Part shown: piece by piece, positions 47,914-56,806 of the stretch
How the letters are laid out: each line of letters begins with the position of its first letter
Position numbering within the stretch: the stretch's first letter is position 1
Assembly: GCF_004102725.1 (NCBI RefSeq)
Contig: NZ_LHQS01000001.1
Coordinates: forward strand, 663,327 to 727,326
From: Methanoculleus taiwanensis
GTDB taxonomy: Archaea; Halobacteriota; Methanomicrobia; Methanomicrobiales; Methanoculleaceae
DNA: 64,000 nt
Reading direction: 5' to 3'
Notes under the pieces: generated by a model
What the model was told of the DNA's origin: nothing
The model's input: only the letters and a program-made list of their open reading frames with translations
Databases searched by the model: none
Made by a program: the position numbers and the translations under genes

Positions 47914-48848
47914 CAGATCCTTGCGATCCGGCTTATCTTTCGCTCTTCCGCGATATGCTCATCCTTGCCGAAGGGATGGCCGCCGAACCCATGTCGCATC
48001 AGCGCGATCGACCGGTAGGTATCGCTGTCCTTCTCCCGGGACTTGAAGAGTTCCATGATCGCGATCGCCGTGACGGGGATCGGCACTTCCCACTGGATGG
48101 CGCTCTCGAGAAGCCAGTTCACCTCGCCGGTGTCTTCGACATAACTCTCGATAGACTCGAGATTCCTCTCCTTAAGTCCCTGTTCCATCAGCTCGATGAG
48201 CCAGCTCCGGATCACCGACCCGTGCGCCCAGTTGTGGAAGATCGCCCGGAGATCGAGGTCGAACTGCCCACAGCCCCGCATCAGTGAGACACCTTCGCCG
48301 ATCGCCTGCAGCATCCCGAACTCGATCCCGTTGTGGACGAGCTTGACGAAGTGGCCGCTCCCTGCCTTTCCGGTATGCACCAGCCCCTCGTCGACCGCGA
48401 GCCGTCTGAGAACGGGTTCTGCGATCCGAAACCCCTCGGCGGATCCGCCGACCATGAAGCATGCTCCGTGCCGGGCGCCCGTGAACCCGCCGCTCGTGCC
48501 GCAGTCGAGGAAGTGGATGCCCTTTTCTGCACACTCCTTCTCCCGTGCCATTGAGTCGAGATAGAAGGAGTTGCCGCCGTCCATCACGACGTCGCCCCGG
48601 TCGAGGTGCGGCACCATCTCCGCGAGAACCTCGTCCACCGGCGGGCCTGCCGGAACGGAGAGGTAGATCACCCGTGGAGGTCTGAGGTGTGCGGCGAATT
48701 CCGGGTAACTCCCGGCGAAACGGACGCCCTGCTCTTCGAGTTCCGGTTTTTTGTGGTGGGCGGTTCCGACAACGTCGATCCCTTTTTCTGCCGCCTGCAC
48801 TGCGAGATTCCCGCCCATTTTGCCGAGCCCGACGATACCAAGCTGCAT
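47913..48848 (-). CDS. gnd: 6-Phosphogluconate dehydrogenase, decarboxylating (YqeC/GndA-like)
   Basis: An enzyme of about 311 residues oxidising 6-phosphogluconate to ribulose-5-phosphate and CO2. Motifs: MQLGIVGLGKMGGNLA (nucleotide-binding), VVMDGGNSFYLDS, DCGTSGGFTGARHGACFMVGG and the catalytic KLVHNGIEFGMLQAIGEG. The length fits the short Gnd type. I start at ATG 48848, the usual family start; ATG 48863 or 48908 would add 5 or 20 residues. It is preceded by an MFS transporter and followed by the lipoprotein flavin enzyme, all on one strand with tiny gaps. Confidence 0.92.
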   Translation of the reverse strand: MQLGIVGLGKMGGNLAVQAAEKGIDVVGTAHHKKPELEEQGVRFAGSYPEFAAHLRPPRVIYLSVPAGPPVDEVLAEMVPHLDRGDVVMDGGNSFYLDSMAREKECAEKGIHFLDCGTSGGFTGARHGACFMVGGSAEGFRIAEPVLRRLAVDEGLVHTGKAGSGHFVKLVHNGIEFGMLQAIGEGVSLMRGCGQFDLDLRAIFHNWAHGSVIRSWLIELMEQGLKERNLESIESYVEDTGEVNWLLESAIQWEVPIPVTAIAIMELFKSREKDSDTYRSIALMRHGFGGHPFGKDEHIAEERKISRIARI

Positions 48849-48913
48849 CTGCCCTTCTGCCATCCCGATCACCGACGGGCCGATACCGGTCGGCGGGATG
48901 ATAAACATAGCGG

Positions 48914-50392
48914 CTACCGCTCTTTCTTCCTCTGGTTCCGGATCGTCGAGAACGGGAACTTGACGAGGTCGCGAAGACCCCCTGCGGGGGAGAAGTTCCG
49001 CATATCCCGCCGCACCTCGGATATGAGTTCGTCGACGATGACATGCTCTTTCGCCTCTCCCTCTTCGCCCACGAGTGCCAGGCGGTGCAGGGAGTAGAGC
49101 CCGAGCAGGAAAGCGAAGAAGAAGAAGAAATCCCACTGCTGCAGGTCGAGGGTGACGAAGGCGAGCTCCCGCGCCGGGTCTTTCCAGATGAGCGTCCAGA
49201 TGAGCTCCCGCTCGGCGAAGAAGTCGACGAAGAGTCCGCCGATGATGGGTGCAATCCCTGCGGCGACCGAGTTTGTGAAGGTGCTCGCGGCGAGGTAACT
49301 CGTTGCCTGACCCTGCGGTGCCATCTTGAGACTGATATTCCCCGATGCCAACGAGACGCCGGCGAGGGATATGCCCATGACGATATGGATGGCGATGATG
49401 AGGGGTATCGTCAGGACGTAGACGTCCGGGAGGGTGGTGAACGTCCAGGTGAGGATGGTGATCATGAAGAGCGGCCCGCTCACCGCGAGGACGGACTTGT
49501 TGCTGAACCGGTCGGCGATCCGGCCCCACGATCTGAAGAAGACGATGTTCATGATCTGGCTGACGATGCCGAGGATGATGACGGTCGAGAGATCGAGCCC
49601 GATCCGCTGGAGCATGTAGACCGTGAAGAACGGGGCGGCGAGGTTCACGGCGAAGTTCCAGGATCCAAGGAAGACGATCAGGTTCCGAAAGTTGAGGTCG
49701 CGAAACGGCTTTGCGATGATCGAGGCCAGGCCGACCCCATCCCCTGCAACGACCATCCGGGGCTCCGGGGTGGCGGCGAGGAAGTAGATGCCGATAATGC
49801 CTGCGACGAGACCAAGCGCGAAGAGAACCGAGTAGCCGACCGTGATCCCCTCCGGGAAGAGGCCGCCCCAGTAGTCGATAAAGAAACCCGCGATGAGGCT
49901 GACGACGAGCGCGAGGCCGGTAGAGAGCGTCATCCTTCGGGAGAAGAACGTCCCGAGCATATTCTGCGGGATGAGGTCGCGCATCCAGGAGTTCCACCCG
50001 CAGTGCGAGATCGCCGAGAACGAGGAATAGAGGATGATGCAGGCGATAAGAGCGATGATTCCCTGCTCCGGCGAGAGGAGAAACGGTATCAGGATGATCG
50101 GCACCCAGAAGAGCCGGCCGATACCGGATGCGAGGACGACGACGAGCCGGCGGTTCCGGACTCTGTCGACGATGTAGATGGACGGGATCTGCAGGAGTTC
50201 CGCGAGCGGTGGGATCGCGGCGAGAAGCCCGATGAGCGTGTTCGACGCCCCGAGCTCGAGAGCGAAGGCTACGAGGAAGATGCCGCCGGTCAGCGTCACC
50301 ATGGCCTGCGTGGCGAGGCCGTCCCGGGTGACCCATTTCAGGCCGTGCTGAATATCGTCGTCCGTGAGGGTCTCTTTCGTCTCGAGTACCAT
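48914..50392 (-). CDS. MFS transporter
   Basis: A 492-residue major facilitator protein with about twelve helices. After a short cytoplasmic N terminus (ETKETLTDDDIQHGLKWVTRDG) the conserved loop between helices 2 and 3 reads YIVDRVRNRR, and WGRIADRFSNKSV lies in the matching loop of the second half. The C-terminal 50 residues are cytoplasmic and basic. Substrate is unknown; position immediately before gnd suggests a sugar acid or related compound. It ends 65 bases before the chosen gnd start, or five bases before the longest gnd frame. Confidence 0.88.
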   Translation of the reverse strand: MVLETKETLTDDDIQHGLKWVTRDGLATQAMVTLTGGIFLVAFALELGASNTLIGLLAAIPPLAELLQIPSIYIVDRVRNRRLVVVLASGIGRLFWVPIILIPFLLSPEQGIIALIACIILYSSFSAISHCGWNSWMRDLIPQNMLGTFFSRRMTLSTGLALVVSLIAGFFIDYWGGLFPEGITVGYSVLFALGLVAGIIGIYFLAATPEPRMVVAGDGVGLASIIAKPFRDLNFRNLIVFLGSWNFAVNLAAPFFTVYMLQRIGLDLSTVIILGIVSQIMNIVFFRSWGRIADRFSNKSVLAVSGPLFMITILTWTFTTLPDVYVLTIPLIIAIHIVMGISLAGVSLASGNISLKMAPQGQATSYLAASTFTNSVAAGIAPIIGGLFVDFFAERELIWTLIWKDPARELAFVTLDLQQWDFFFFFAFLLGLYSLHRLALVGEEGEAKEHVIVDELISEVRRDMRNFSPAGGLRDLVKFPFSTIRNQRKKER

Positions 50393-50691
50393 GCTTCCAC
50401 CTGTCTGTCGGGGTCTCTGCCCCTGATGCCCGACCCTTTTGCGGACGCCCGCACCCCTATCCGGAGAACCATCTGCGTCGATCCGGGTCGGATGCTCCGG
50501 GTTAAGGCTCTCTCCCGGGATCGGGGTGAGCGGAGCGAGTACCCTTGTATAAAAAGCACATTATATTAATCTGACCCGGCGCAGATCAGGCCGCTCTGAT
50601 GAGTTTCTGCAAATAGAGTTACACTCTCACCGAATCTGATCCGGCGGCAGCACAGAAGGGCAGAGAGGCTGAGGCTGTCTCCCTCCCCGGT
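50393..50691. promoter_or_regulatory. Gap between the SDR and MFS genes with a minus-strand TATA box
   Basis: No gene is supported here. GATTAATATAAT on the minus strand (about 50560-50571), with CTTTTTATAC next to it (about 50545-50555), are the best promoter elements and would give the MFS-gnd transcript a leader of 120-150 bases. Confidence 0.4.
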
Positions 50692-51504
50692 TCACCCCTG
50701 TGACGACCACGCCGTCCGGAAGTCGGGGTAGAGCGTCAGGCCGCCGCAGGCATAGATCGTCTGCCCGGTGATATACGCTGAGTCGTCCGATGCAAGGAAG
50801 GCAAATACGGCAGCAATCTCCTCCGGAGTGCCCGCACGGCCGATCGGGATGTGGCTCTTGACGAGCGCCTTCTTCTCCGGGTCGTCGAGCCATGCCCTGT
50901 TTATCGGCGTCTCGATCGCGCCTGGCCCGACGGCGTTGACACGGATACCCCTCGCCGCGTACTCGAGTGCGAGCGTCCGGGTGAGGTTTCCCACCCCGGC
51001 TTTGCTGACGGCGTACGGGGTATACCCTGGTTTTGGGATGATCTGGTGGACGGAAGAGTTGTTGATGATGATCCCCCCGCCGTCTCGTGAGAGGAAGTGC
51101 CTGATCGCTTCCCGTGCACAGAGGAATGCGCCGCGAAGGTTTACGCCGAGGACTTTATCGTAGTCGGCGGCCGTCACCTCTTCGGTCGGGCTCGTCTTCT
51201 GGATGCCTGCATTGTTCACCAGGATATCGAGCCTCCCCCACGCATCGATGACCTCGCCGAAGATCCTGGCGACCGCCGTTTCGTCCGCGACGTTGGCTTT
51301 GACCACCATCTCCCGGCACCCGTGCTCCCGGATCACCCTGCAGGCCTTGTTGACCTCGTCTTCGGTGATCTCTGCCTCTTCCCTGCTTGAATGGTAGTTG
51401 ATGGCGACGTTCGCCCCTTCCTCTGCGAAACGGATGGCGATTGCCCTGCCGATACCGGTCGACCCGCCCGTTACCAGCGCATACTTCCCTTCGAGTCTCC
51501 TCAT
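50692..51504 (-). CDS. SDR family dehydrogenase, glucose-1-dehydrogenase-like
   Basis: A 270-residue short-chain dehydrogenase. Nucleotide site TGGSTGIGRAIA (about 13-24), NNAG (about 96-99), catalytic Ser in IIINNSSVHQIIPK and YTPYAVSKAG with the Y-x-x-x-K pair, and the C-terminal AYITGQTIYACGGLTLYPDF are all present. The C terminus and overall pattern resemble bacterial glucose 1-dehydrogenases, but substrate cannot be fixed by motif. It precedes the MFS-gnd pair on the same strand, which supports a sugar-oxidation role. Confidence 0.85.
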   Translation of the reverse strand: MRRLEGKYALVTGGSTGIGRAIAIRFAEEGANVAINYHSSREEAEITEDEVNKACRVIREHGCREMVVKANVADETAVARIFGEVIDAWGRLDILVNNAGIQKTSPTEEVTAADYDKVLGVNLRGAFLCAREAIRHFLSRDGGGIIINNSSVHQIIPKPGYTPYAVSKAGVGNLTRTLALEYAARGIRVNAVGPGAIETPINRAWLDDPEKKALVKSHIPIGRAGTPEEIAAVFAFLASDDSAYITGQTIYACGGLTLYPDFRTAWSSQG

Positions 51505-51622
51505 GATTGTTGCCCCCGGGCTTTGTGGCCTTCACCTGACTTATGTATATCCCCAGGGAGTCCGCCTGTCCGATACGGGTCGCAAATGGGAAAAAGAGAT
51601 CCGGTCTATCCGGAACTGCCGT

Positions 51623-52099
51623 TCACCGATTCCCGAGCTCCCGGTCGAGCGTCTGCAGATCGCCTCCGGCAGCACGGGTCTTTTCAAGGACGCTCTCCGC
51701 CGACTCCTCCTCTTCGACCTGCTCTTTGACGAACCACCGGAGCATCTCCTGCGCATCCCGGTCGTTCTCCTCCTCCGCGATCCGCATCAGGTTGTTGATG
51801 AGCCCGGTCACCCGCTGCTCGTGGTTGTAGGTCTCTGCAAAGACCTCCTCCGGCGACGCCCAGTCGGACGGGGGTGCGTCGATCGGGAGCAGCCGGATGC
51901 GGTAGTCTCGCGAGGCGAGGTGATCGAAGATCTTCATCGCGTGCGTCTTCTCCTCCTCCGCCTGCTTTCGCATCCAGTGGGCAAACCCACGCAGGCGGTT
52001 CGCCTCGAGGTAGGCCGCCATCGAGAGGTAGAGGTATGCGGAGTAGAGTTCCCATTTGACCTGTTCGTTCAGTGCGTCGCCGAGTCGTGTGCTTATCAT
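51623..52099 (-). CDS. Ferritin
   Basis: A 158-residue iron-storage protein forming a hollow 24-mer shell. The four-helix bundle has the ferroxidase ligands: the Glu in NEQVKWELYSAYLYLSMAAY, then EEEKTHAMKIFDH, and NHEQ with DRDAQEMLRWFVKEQVEEE. Typical length for bacterial-type ferritin (Ftn). It stands between an SDR gene and the 2-oxoacid oxidoreductase and has its own upstream gap. Confidence 0.93.
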   Translation of the reverse strand: MISTRLGDALNEQVKWELYSAYLYLSMAAYLEANRLRGFAHWMRKQAEEEKTHAMKIFDHLASRDYRIRLLPIDAPPSDWASPEEVFAETYNHEQRVTGLINNLMRIAEEENDRDAQEMLRWFVKEQVEEEESAESVLEKTRAAGGDLQTLDRELGNR

Positions 52100-52164
52100 A
52101 CAGAATTCCTCACTCCTTCCCGTTGCCCGAACCGTATTTATGCGTTGCGACCTCCCGTGAGCGG

Positions 52165-53043
52165 TCAGCGATACTCCTCGAGCACCGCACGAACCGCCTC
52201 GTCCCGCGACCGGGTGCGCTTCTCAAGGTGCCGGAACTTCTCTCCGAAGACGGGCATCTTCCGGTCGTAGAACGTCCCGAGCGGGATGCGGGCCAGCGAG
52301 GTATAGTCCCATTCGCGGGCTTTCGCGAGCGCCTGATCGAAGTCCGTCGTGTCGATTCCCTCGAGGTCGTAGACCTGATCGTTGTAGCAGTCCGTCAGGT
52401 TGAAGTAAGTCGCACAGATCTGCAGCACCTCTACGAACGAAAAACCCTCGTGCAGGATGGCGTCCTTGAACGTCTGCTTTAAGGGTTTGAGCTTTTTTGT
52501 GTATCCCCGGGAGACGAACGTCGCGCCGCTCACGAGCATCAGTTCGAGAGGGTTAATCGGCCGTTCGGTGATCCCGTCCGGCGTCGAACGGCCCTTGAAG
52601 CCGTACGGCGACGTCGGCGTGTACTGACCGGTGGTCAGACCGTATACCCGGTTGTCGTGGACGATCACGGTAATATCCGCGTTCCGTTTCGCCGCAAAGA
52701 CGAGGTGATCGAGCCCCTCCGCATAGGTATCGCCGTCGCCGACGAAGCAGATCACGTGGAGATCCGGGTTTGCGAGCTTGATCCCGGTTGCAAGCGGGAT
52801 CGCACGCCCGTGGATGGCGTAGAAACTGTTGACGTTTAAGTAGTCGGTCAGTTTGCCGTGGCATCCGATTCCCCCGACGATGACGAATTTTTCAAGGGGA
52901 ATCCCCTTCGACTCCGCAAGTTCCGCAAGAGCGGACTTCATCATATGCTCGATCGAGAAGTTCCCGCACCCCGGGCACCAGGTATTCTCCGCCGGGCTGA
53001 TGAGGTTGCCCGCGGGTTTCCCTGCCGTCTTTTCGTTGCTCAT
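52165..53043 (-). CDS. 2-Oxoacid:ferredoxin oxidoreductase, beta (thiamine diphosphate) subunit
   Basis: A 292-residue subunit. WCPGCGNF near residue 22 and GIGCHGK supply cysteines for a [4Fe-4S] cluster, and CFVGDGDTYAEGLDHL...VHDNRVYGLTTGQ is the thiamine diphosphate and Mg2+ site. The open frame reaches 53220 but ATG 53043 lies four bases inside the alpha-subunit stop, the usual arrangement. No separate ferredoxin-like delta subunit is next to it. Substrate (pyruvate, 2-oxoglutarate or another 2-oxoacid) is undecided. Confidence 0.92.
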   Translation of the reverse strand: MSNEKTAGKPAGNLISPAENTWCPGCGNFSIEHMMKSALAELAESKGIPLEKFVIVGGIGCHGKLTDYLNVNSFYAIHGRAIPLATGIKLANPDLHVICFVGDGDTYAEGLDHLVFAAKRNADITVIVHDNRVYGLTTGQYTPTSPYGFKGRSTPDGITERPINPLELMLVSGATFVSRGYTKKLKPLKQTFKDAILHEGFSFVEVLQICATYFNLTDCYNDQVYDLEGIDTTDFDQALAKAREWDYTSLARIPLGTFYDRKMPVFGEKFRHLEKRTRSRDEAVRAVLEEYR

Positions 53044-54698
53044 CCGATCACCTCCGCTAGTCTCCTCTCCAGTTCGTCGACCGAGAACGGCCTCCCGTCG
53101 TACTTCAGCACGAGTTCGTCGACCCAAAATCCGTTCTGCCGGAGCAGCCGTGCGAGCTGACCCGTGGCGTTGTTCTCGACCGCGATCACCCGGTGCACCC
53201 CGAGCATCGCCTCGCGCCATTGCCTGACCGGGAAGGGTGCGAAGATGAGCGGCCGGACGACCTTTACCCCGAACCGTGCCGCCGCCTCGATGCAGGCCGC
53301 CTTCTCCGAGCCCCAGCAGACGAGTGCGATTCCCGCGCCCGCGACCCCCGCTACCTCGACACCTCTGAACGTCTCGAGCTCGCGGTGGAGGCTTTCGGCC
53401 TTTCTGAGCACCTTCTCTTGCATGCCGGCGACGAGCTCCGCCTTCTCCGTGGTGAACCCCGCCTCGTCGTGCGCATAGCTGTTCGCCTTGACCGGCGCCG
53501 TGCTCTCCGGCGGGAACGCGAGCGGTGAGATGCCGTCTTCTGTAGCCGCATACCTCCGGTAAGGTTTCACTCCGTCCGCGAACACCGGGGGAAGCTCCGG
53601 TATCGCCCCGCTCGCATCGATATCGAAGGTGTACCCGCCCTCAGCGAGGGTCTTATCGGTCAGGATGATCGAGGGTATCTGGTACTTCCAGGCAAGCCCG
53701 AGGGCGACGGCCGACCAGTAGTACATCTCTTCGAGGTCTCCCGGAACGACGACGAAGCGGGGGAACTCTCCCTGGCCGGCATTCAGGACGAAGTGGAGAT
53801 CCGCCTGAGAGGTATACGTTGGAACGCCGGTGCTCGGGCCCGGACGCTGCCCGAGGACGATCGTCACCGGCGTCTCGGACATCCCCGCAAGGCTCAGCCC
53901 TTCGGTCATGAGACAGAACCCGCCTCCCGAGGTGCAGACCGCCGTCTTGTTGCCGGCGTACGCAAGTCCTAGCGCCATCAGCATCACCCCGATCTCGTTC
54001 TCGGGGTGGATGACCTTCACCGAGAGGTCGTCTGCATGCTCGGCGAGAAAATGGAGGAGGTTTGAGGTGGGCGTCATCGGATAGGCGACGAGGGTGTCGA
54101 GGCCTCCCCTGACGAGACCGAGGCCTGCCGCCTGGTTGCCGGTGAGCACCGGGAGGGTCGGGCGGCCAAGCGGCTCGATCCGGATCACCTCCGGAGCGGC
54201 GTCGTATCCGCGGCGGGCGACCCGCAGATTGACGTCCAGGTACTTCTCCGGGACGGTCGTTTTAAAGACGTCCGTCAGGATCTCCCAGGCAATCCCGGCA
54301 GCCTTGCAGAACCCCCCGATGATTGCGGAGTTTTTGGTGATCTGCGGGGCGTTCTCTTCTTTGAGAATCCGATCGACGTCGATAGGGTGTCCGGTTGCGT
54401 TCACCACCTGGTAGGAGTCGTAGACGACGATCGTATCGTCGCGGATCGCTTCCGTGTGGCGGTCGATGCAGTTCTGATCGAGCGCCAGCAGGATATCGAA
54501 GGTATCCCTGGTGGCACCGATCTTCTCTTCCGCCGCCCGGATCACCGCGAAGTTATGCCCGCCCCGTATCAGGGAGGGGTAATCGAAGTACATGTACACC
54601 CGGTACCCGAGATGATTGAAGAGGCTCGCTATCGTCAGCCCGGCCGTGTTGATACCCTCCCCGGCTTTTCCGCCGATCATGACGCTACATTCACGCAT
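53040..54698 (-). CDS. 2-Oxoacid:ferredoxin oxidoreductase, fused gamma-alpha subunit
   Basis: A 552-residue protein. Residues about 1-175 are the gamma domain (MIGGKAGEGINTAGLTIA, FDYPSLIRGGHNFAVIR); residues about 185-552 are the alpha domain with LVAYPMTPTSNLLHFLAE, VIHPENEIGVMLMALGLAYAG, TSGGGFCLMTEGLSLAGMSETPVTIVLGQRPGPSTGVPT (in parts) and DGRPFSVDELE at the end. This gamma-alpha fusion is common in 2-oxoglutarate-type (Kor) and related enzymes. It is translationally coupled to the beta gene. Confidence 0.92.
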   Translation of the reverse strand: MRECSVMIGGKAGEGINTAGLTIASLFNHLGYRVYMYFDYPSLIRGGHNFAVIRAAEEKIGATRDTFDILLALDQNCIDRHTEAIRDDTIVVYDSYQVVNATGHPIDVDRILKEENAPQITKNSAIIGGFCKAAGIAWEILTDVFKTTVPEKYLDVNLRVARRGYDAAPEVIRIEPLGRPTLPVLTGNQAAGLGLVRGGLDTLVAYPMTPTSNLLHFLAEHADDLSVKVIHPENEIGVMLMALGLAYAGNKTAVCTSGGGFCLMTEGLSLAGMSETPVTIVLGQRPGPSTGVPTYTSQADLHFVLNAGQGEFPRFVVVPGDLEEMYYWSAVALGLAWKYQIPSIILTDKTLAEGGYTFDIDASGAIPELPPVFADGVKPYRRYAATEDGISPLAFPPESTAPVKANSYAHDEAGFTTEKAELVAGMQEKVLRKAESLHRELETFRGVEVAGVAGAGIALVCWGSEKAACIEAAARFGVKVVRPLIFAPFPVRQWREAMLGVHRVIAVENNATGQLARLLRQNGFWVDELVLKYDGRPFSVDELERRLAEVIG

Positions 54699-54751
54699 GC
54701 TGATCGCGGGGCGTGTGCGGGCATCAATAATATAGTTACCCGATTGCCCTG

Positions 54752-54767
54752 CGGGTGAAAAAAGGGG
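54752..54767 (-). terminator. T-run terminator after the 249-residue membrane protein gene
   Basis: On the minus strand CTCCCC is followed by six T (54763-54758) ten to twenty bases after the stop codon at 54777, separating this gene from the 2-oxoacid oxidoreductase genes. Confidence 0.45.
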
Positions 54768-54776
54768 AGAATCTTT

Positions 54777-55526
54777 TTAGCGCACGATGGGTGATGCGGT
54801 CTCGTCGAAGGGATTCGATCGCATCGCAAGCGAGAAGAGGTACGGGTAGTTCTTCTGCATGTGGTGCATGTAGGCGAGCCACTGGCGCACGAGCAGCGTG
54901 TAGACCCGCTGGACGTCTCCGGTGAGGTGGCGGATATCGCTCTCCGGCAGGTCGGTAAGGTCGCCTCTTCGCTCGAGCTCCTCGGTGAGGTGGAAGGCGG
55001 CACGCAGGAGTTCAGTGAAGGACTCGTGTTCGAGGAGGACGGGATTTTCAAGGAGCCTCAAGAGAAAACCCCGCCGCTCCATGAGGTAGGTGCGGATCGC
55101 CTCAAGATCGAGGTCGCCGACGGTAATCTCGTAGGGATACCCGAGAAGCCGGTCGTGGACGCGGGCGAACGTATCATCGCTCCAGTCTCCCCTGACGATG
55201 AGGTCGCTCCTGATCTTCTCGAGATTCGGGTCGCGGTCGGAGAGGTACGCGAGAAGTCCAGTCCCTACCTCGGAGAAAAACGTCCCGATGACCATATTCA
55301 GCTTCTCGAGCCGGTCGCGTTTTGCCCGGACACTTAAGAGCTGGTTCAATATCAGCGTCACCAGAAGGATGTTGATCGGCAGAAATCCCATTGCGTTAAA
55401 GATGTACTGGTAGGTATTCATCGCATCTCCGAAGAGGAGATACTTGGTCATGTAGATCAGAACGGAGATCGCGACGAGAGCGATCCCGAGGCGGGTCTCC
55501 CACTTTTGCAGTATATTCATATGCAC
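54777..55526 (-). CDS. Unrecognised membrane protein with two N-terminal helices and a helical cytoplasmic domain
   Basis: A 249-residue protein that I cannot assign. Two hydrophobic helices (about 13-33 and 43-65) precede a charged, mostly helical region of 180 residues (VRAKRDRLEKLNMVIGTFFSEVG, LSDRDPNLEKIRSDLIV, YMHHMQKNYPYLFSLAMR). Similar proteins occur in methanogens as hypothetical membrane proteins. No catalytic motif is evident. It is flanked by T-runs and intergenic gaps, so it is probably transcribed alone. Confidence 0.72.
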   Translation of the reverse strand: MHMNILQKWETRLGIALVAISVLIYMTKYLLFGDAMNTYQYIFNAMGFLPINILLVTLILNQLLSVRAKRDRLEKLNMVIGTFFSEVGTGLLAYLSDRDPNLEKIRSDLIVRGDWSDDTFARVHDRLLGYPYEITVGDLDLEAIRTYLMERRGFLLRLLENPVLLEHESFTELLRAAFHLTEELERRGDLTDLPESDIRHLTGDVQRVYTLLVRQWLAYMHHMQKNYPYLFSLAMRSNPFDETASPIVR

Positions 55527-55672
55527 CGTTACCTTCGGATCAGCGTGGGAGGAGGCGAGAGAAAAGGGTAGCGTTTCCTGCCGCCGTTTCGTAAAGTCGG
55601 TCGGGGTATCTCCCCGCCTGGTGCGGGAAAAAGAGTGGGGCGGTGATTCTGCCGTGGGGTCTCTCTAAGGGG

Positions 55673-56806
55673 CTATGTGACCATTCTTCCCGCAGCGATC
55701 TCCTGCTGCTGGAGTTCCCGCTCATGCTCTTCTGCCATCTGCTCGGCAACCCATGCCGCCAGATCGGCAAGCCCTTCCACGAGCGGAATCTGCGGTTCGT
55801 ATCCGAGAACTTCCCGTGCCCGTCCGATATCCGCAAAGCAGTGCCTGACCTCACCGATCCGGTGTGTACCGGTCTCTTCAGGCTGGAGATCGGGTCTTCC
55901 CATGAGGAGAGCCATGGTGGTCGCGACGCTCCGGAACGTATACGGGCGGCCGTTTCCTATGTTGAAGGTCATGCCTGCGGCTTTCGGCACCTCGAGCGCC
56001 AGACGGAATGCACGTGCAACATCGTAGACGCTCACGAAGTCGCGCTGCTGCTGCCCGTCTTCAAAGAGCAGCGGCGACTCGTCCAGCAGGAGCCGGGCGG
56101 CGTAGTCGGTCAGGGCGCCCGTATACGGGTTTGCATATCCCTGCCGGGGGCCGTAGACGTTGAAGAGGCGGAGCGCCACCGTCGGGATGCCGTACGTGCC
56201 CCCGATCATCATGCACATCTTCTCCTGGTTGTACTTCGAGAGGGCGTATATGGACTTCGGGGAGGGTTCTTTCCCCTCCGGGGTCGGAAGCGGGTAGAGC
56301 ACCTCCCCGTCCGGGCTTCGGGGTTCGAAATCGCCCTTCGCCAGCCGGTCGGGCCTTCTCTCGATGGTCGTGTACACCGATCCGTTGAACGATCCGTACA
56401 GCCCCTCCCCGTAGATGCTGCTGCTCGAGGCGACGATGAGCCGCCCGACCGGGTTTTTGATGAGTTCTTCGAGCAGCACCGCTGTGCCGAGGTTGTTTGT
56501 ACTCATGTACTGCTCGATGGTGTACATGCTCTGCCGTGTACTGACGGATGCGGCGAGATGAATGACGGCATCGACCCCTTCGAGCGCCTCCTGCACCGTA
56601 TGGGCGTCCCGGATATCCCCGACCATCAGGTCAGCCCTCGGGTCGAGATGCTTTGGAAGCTTGCGGTCTACTCCATGCACCCTCGGTGAGAGGTTATCCA
56701 GAATCCGGACGTGGTATCCGTGTCTGAAAAGCTCGTCGGTAAGATGTGAACCGATAAATCCAGCCCCCCCGGTGATAAGAATGGTAGTATTCGTGTCATC
56801 ACTCAT
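55673..56806 (-). CDS. NAD-dependent sugar-nucleotide epimerase/dehydratase (extended SDR)
   Basis: A 377-residue enzyme. The N-terminal TILITGGAGFIGSHLTDEL binds NAD; AVIHLAASVSTRQSMYT, IVASSSSIYGEG and YALSKYNQEKM (Y-x-x-x-K) form the active site; ALRLFNVYGPRQGYANPYTG is typical of GalE/UDP-sugar epimerases. Probably makes a nucleotide sugar for surface glycans. An ATG at 56839 lies inside an apparent TATA sequence, so I start at ATG 56806. No glycan gene cluster surrounds it. Confidence 0.9.
   Translation of the reverse strand: MSDDTNTTILITGGAGFIGSHLTDELFRHGYHVRILDNLSPRVHGVDRKLPKHLDPRADLMVGDIRDAHTVQEALEGVDAVIHLAASVSTRQSMYTIEQYMSTNNLGTAVLLEELIKNPVGRLIVASSSSIYGEGLYGSFNGSVYTTIERRPDRLAKGDFEPRSPDGEVLYPLPTPEGKEPSPKSIYALSKYNQEKMCMMIGGTYGIPTVALRLFNVYGPRQGYANPYTGALTDYAARLLLDESPLLFEDGQQQRDFVSVYDVARAFRLALEVPKAAGMTFNIGNGRPYTFRSVATTMALLMGRPDLQPEETGTHRIGEVRHCFADIGRAREVLGYEPQIPLVEGLADLAAWVAEQMAEEHERELQQQEIAAGRMVT

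Noticed and set aside
49043-50569. Long plus-strand open frame opposite the MFS gene
   Set aside because: Highly acidic low-complexity sequence produced by the antisense of membrane-helix codons; no coding features.
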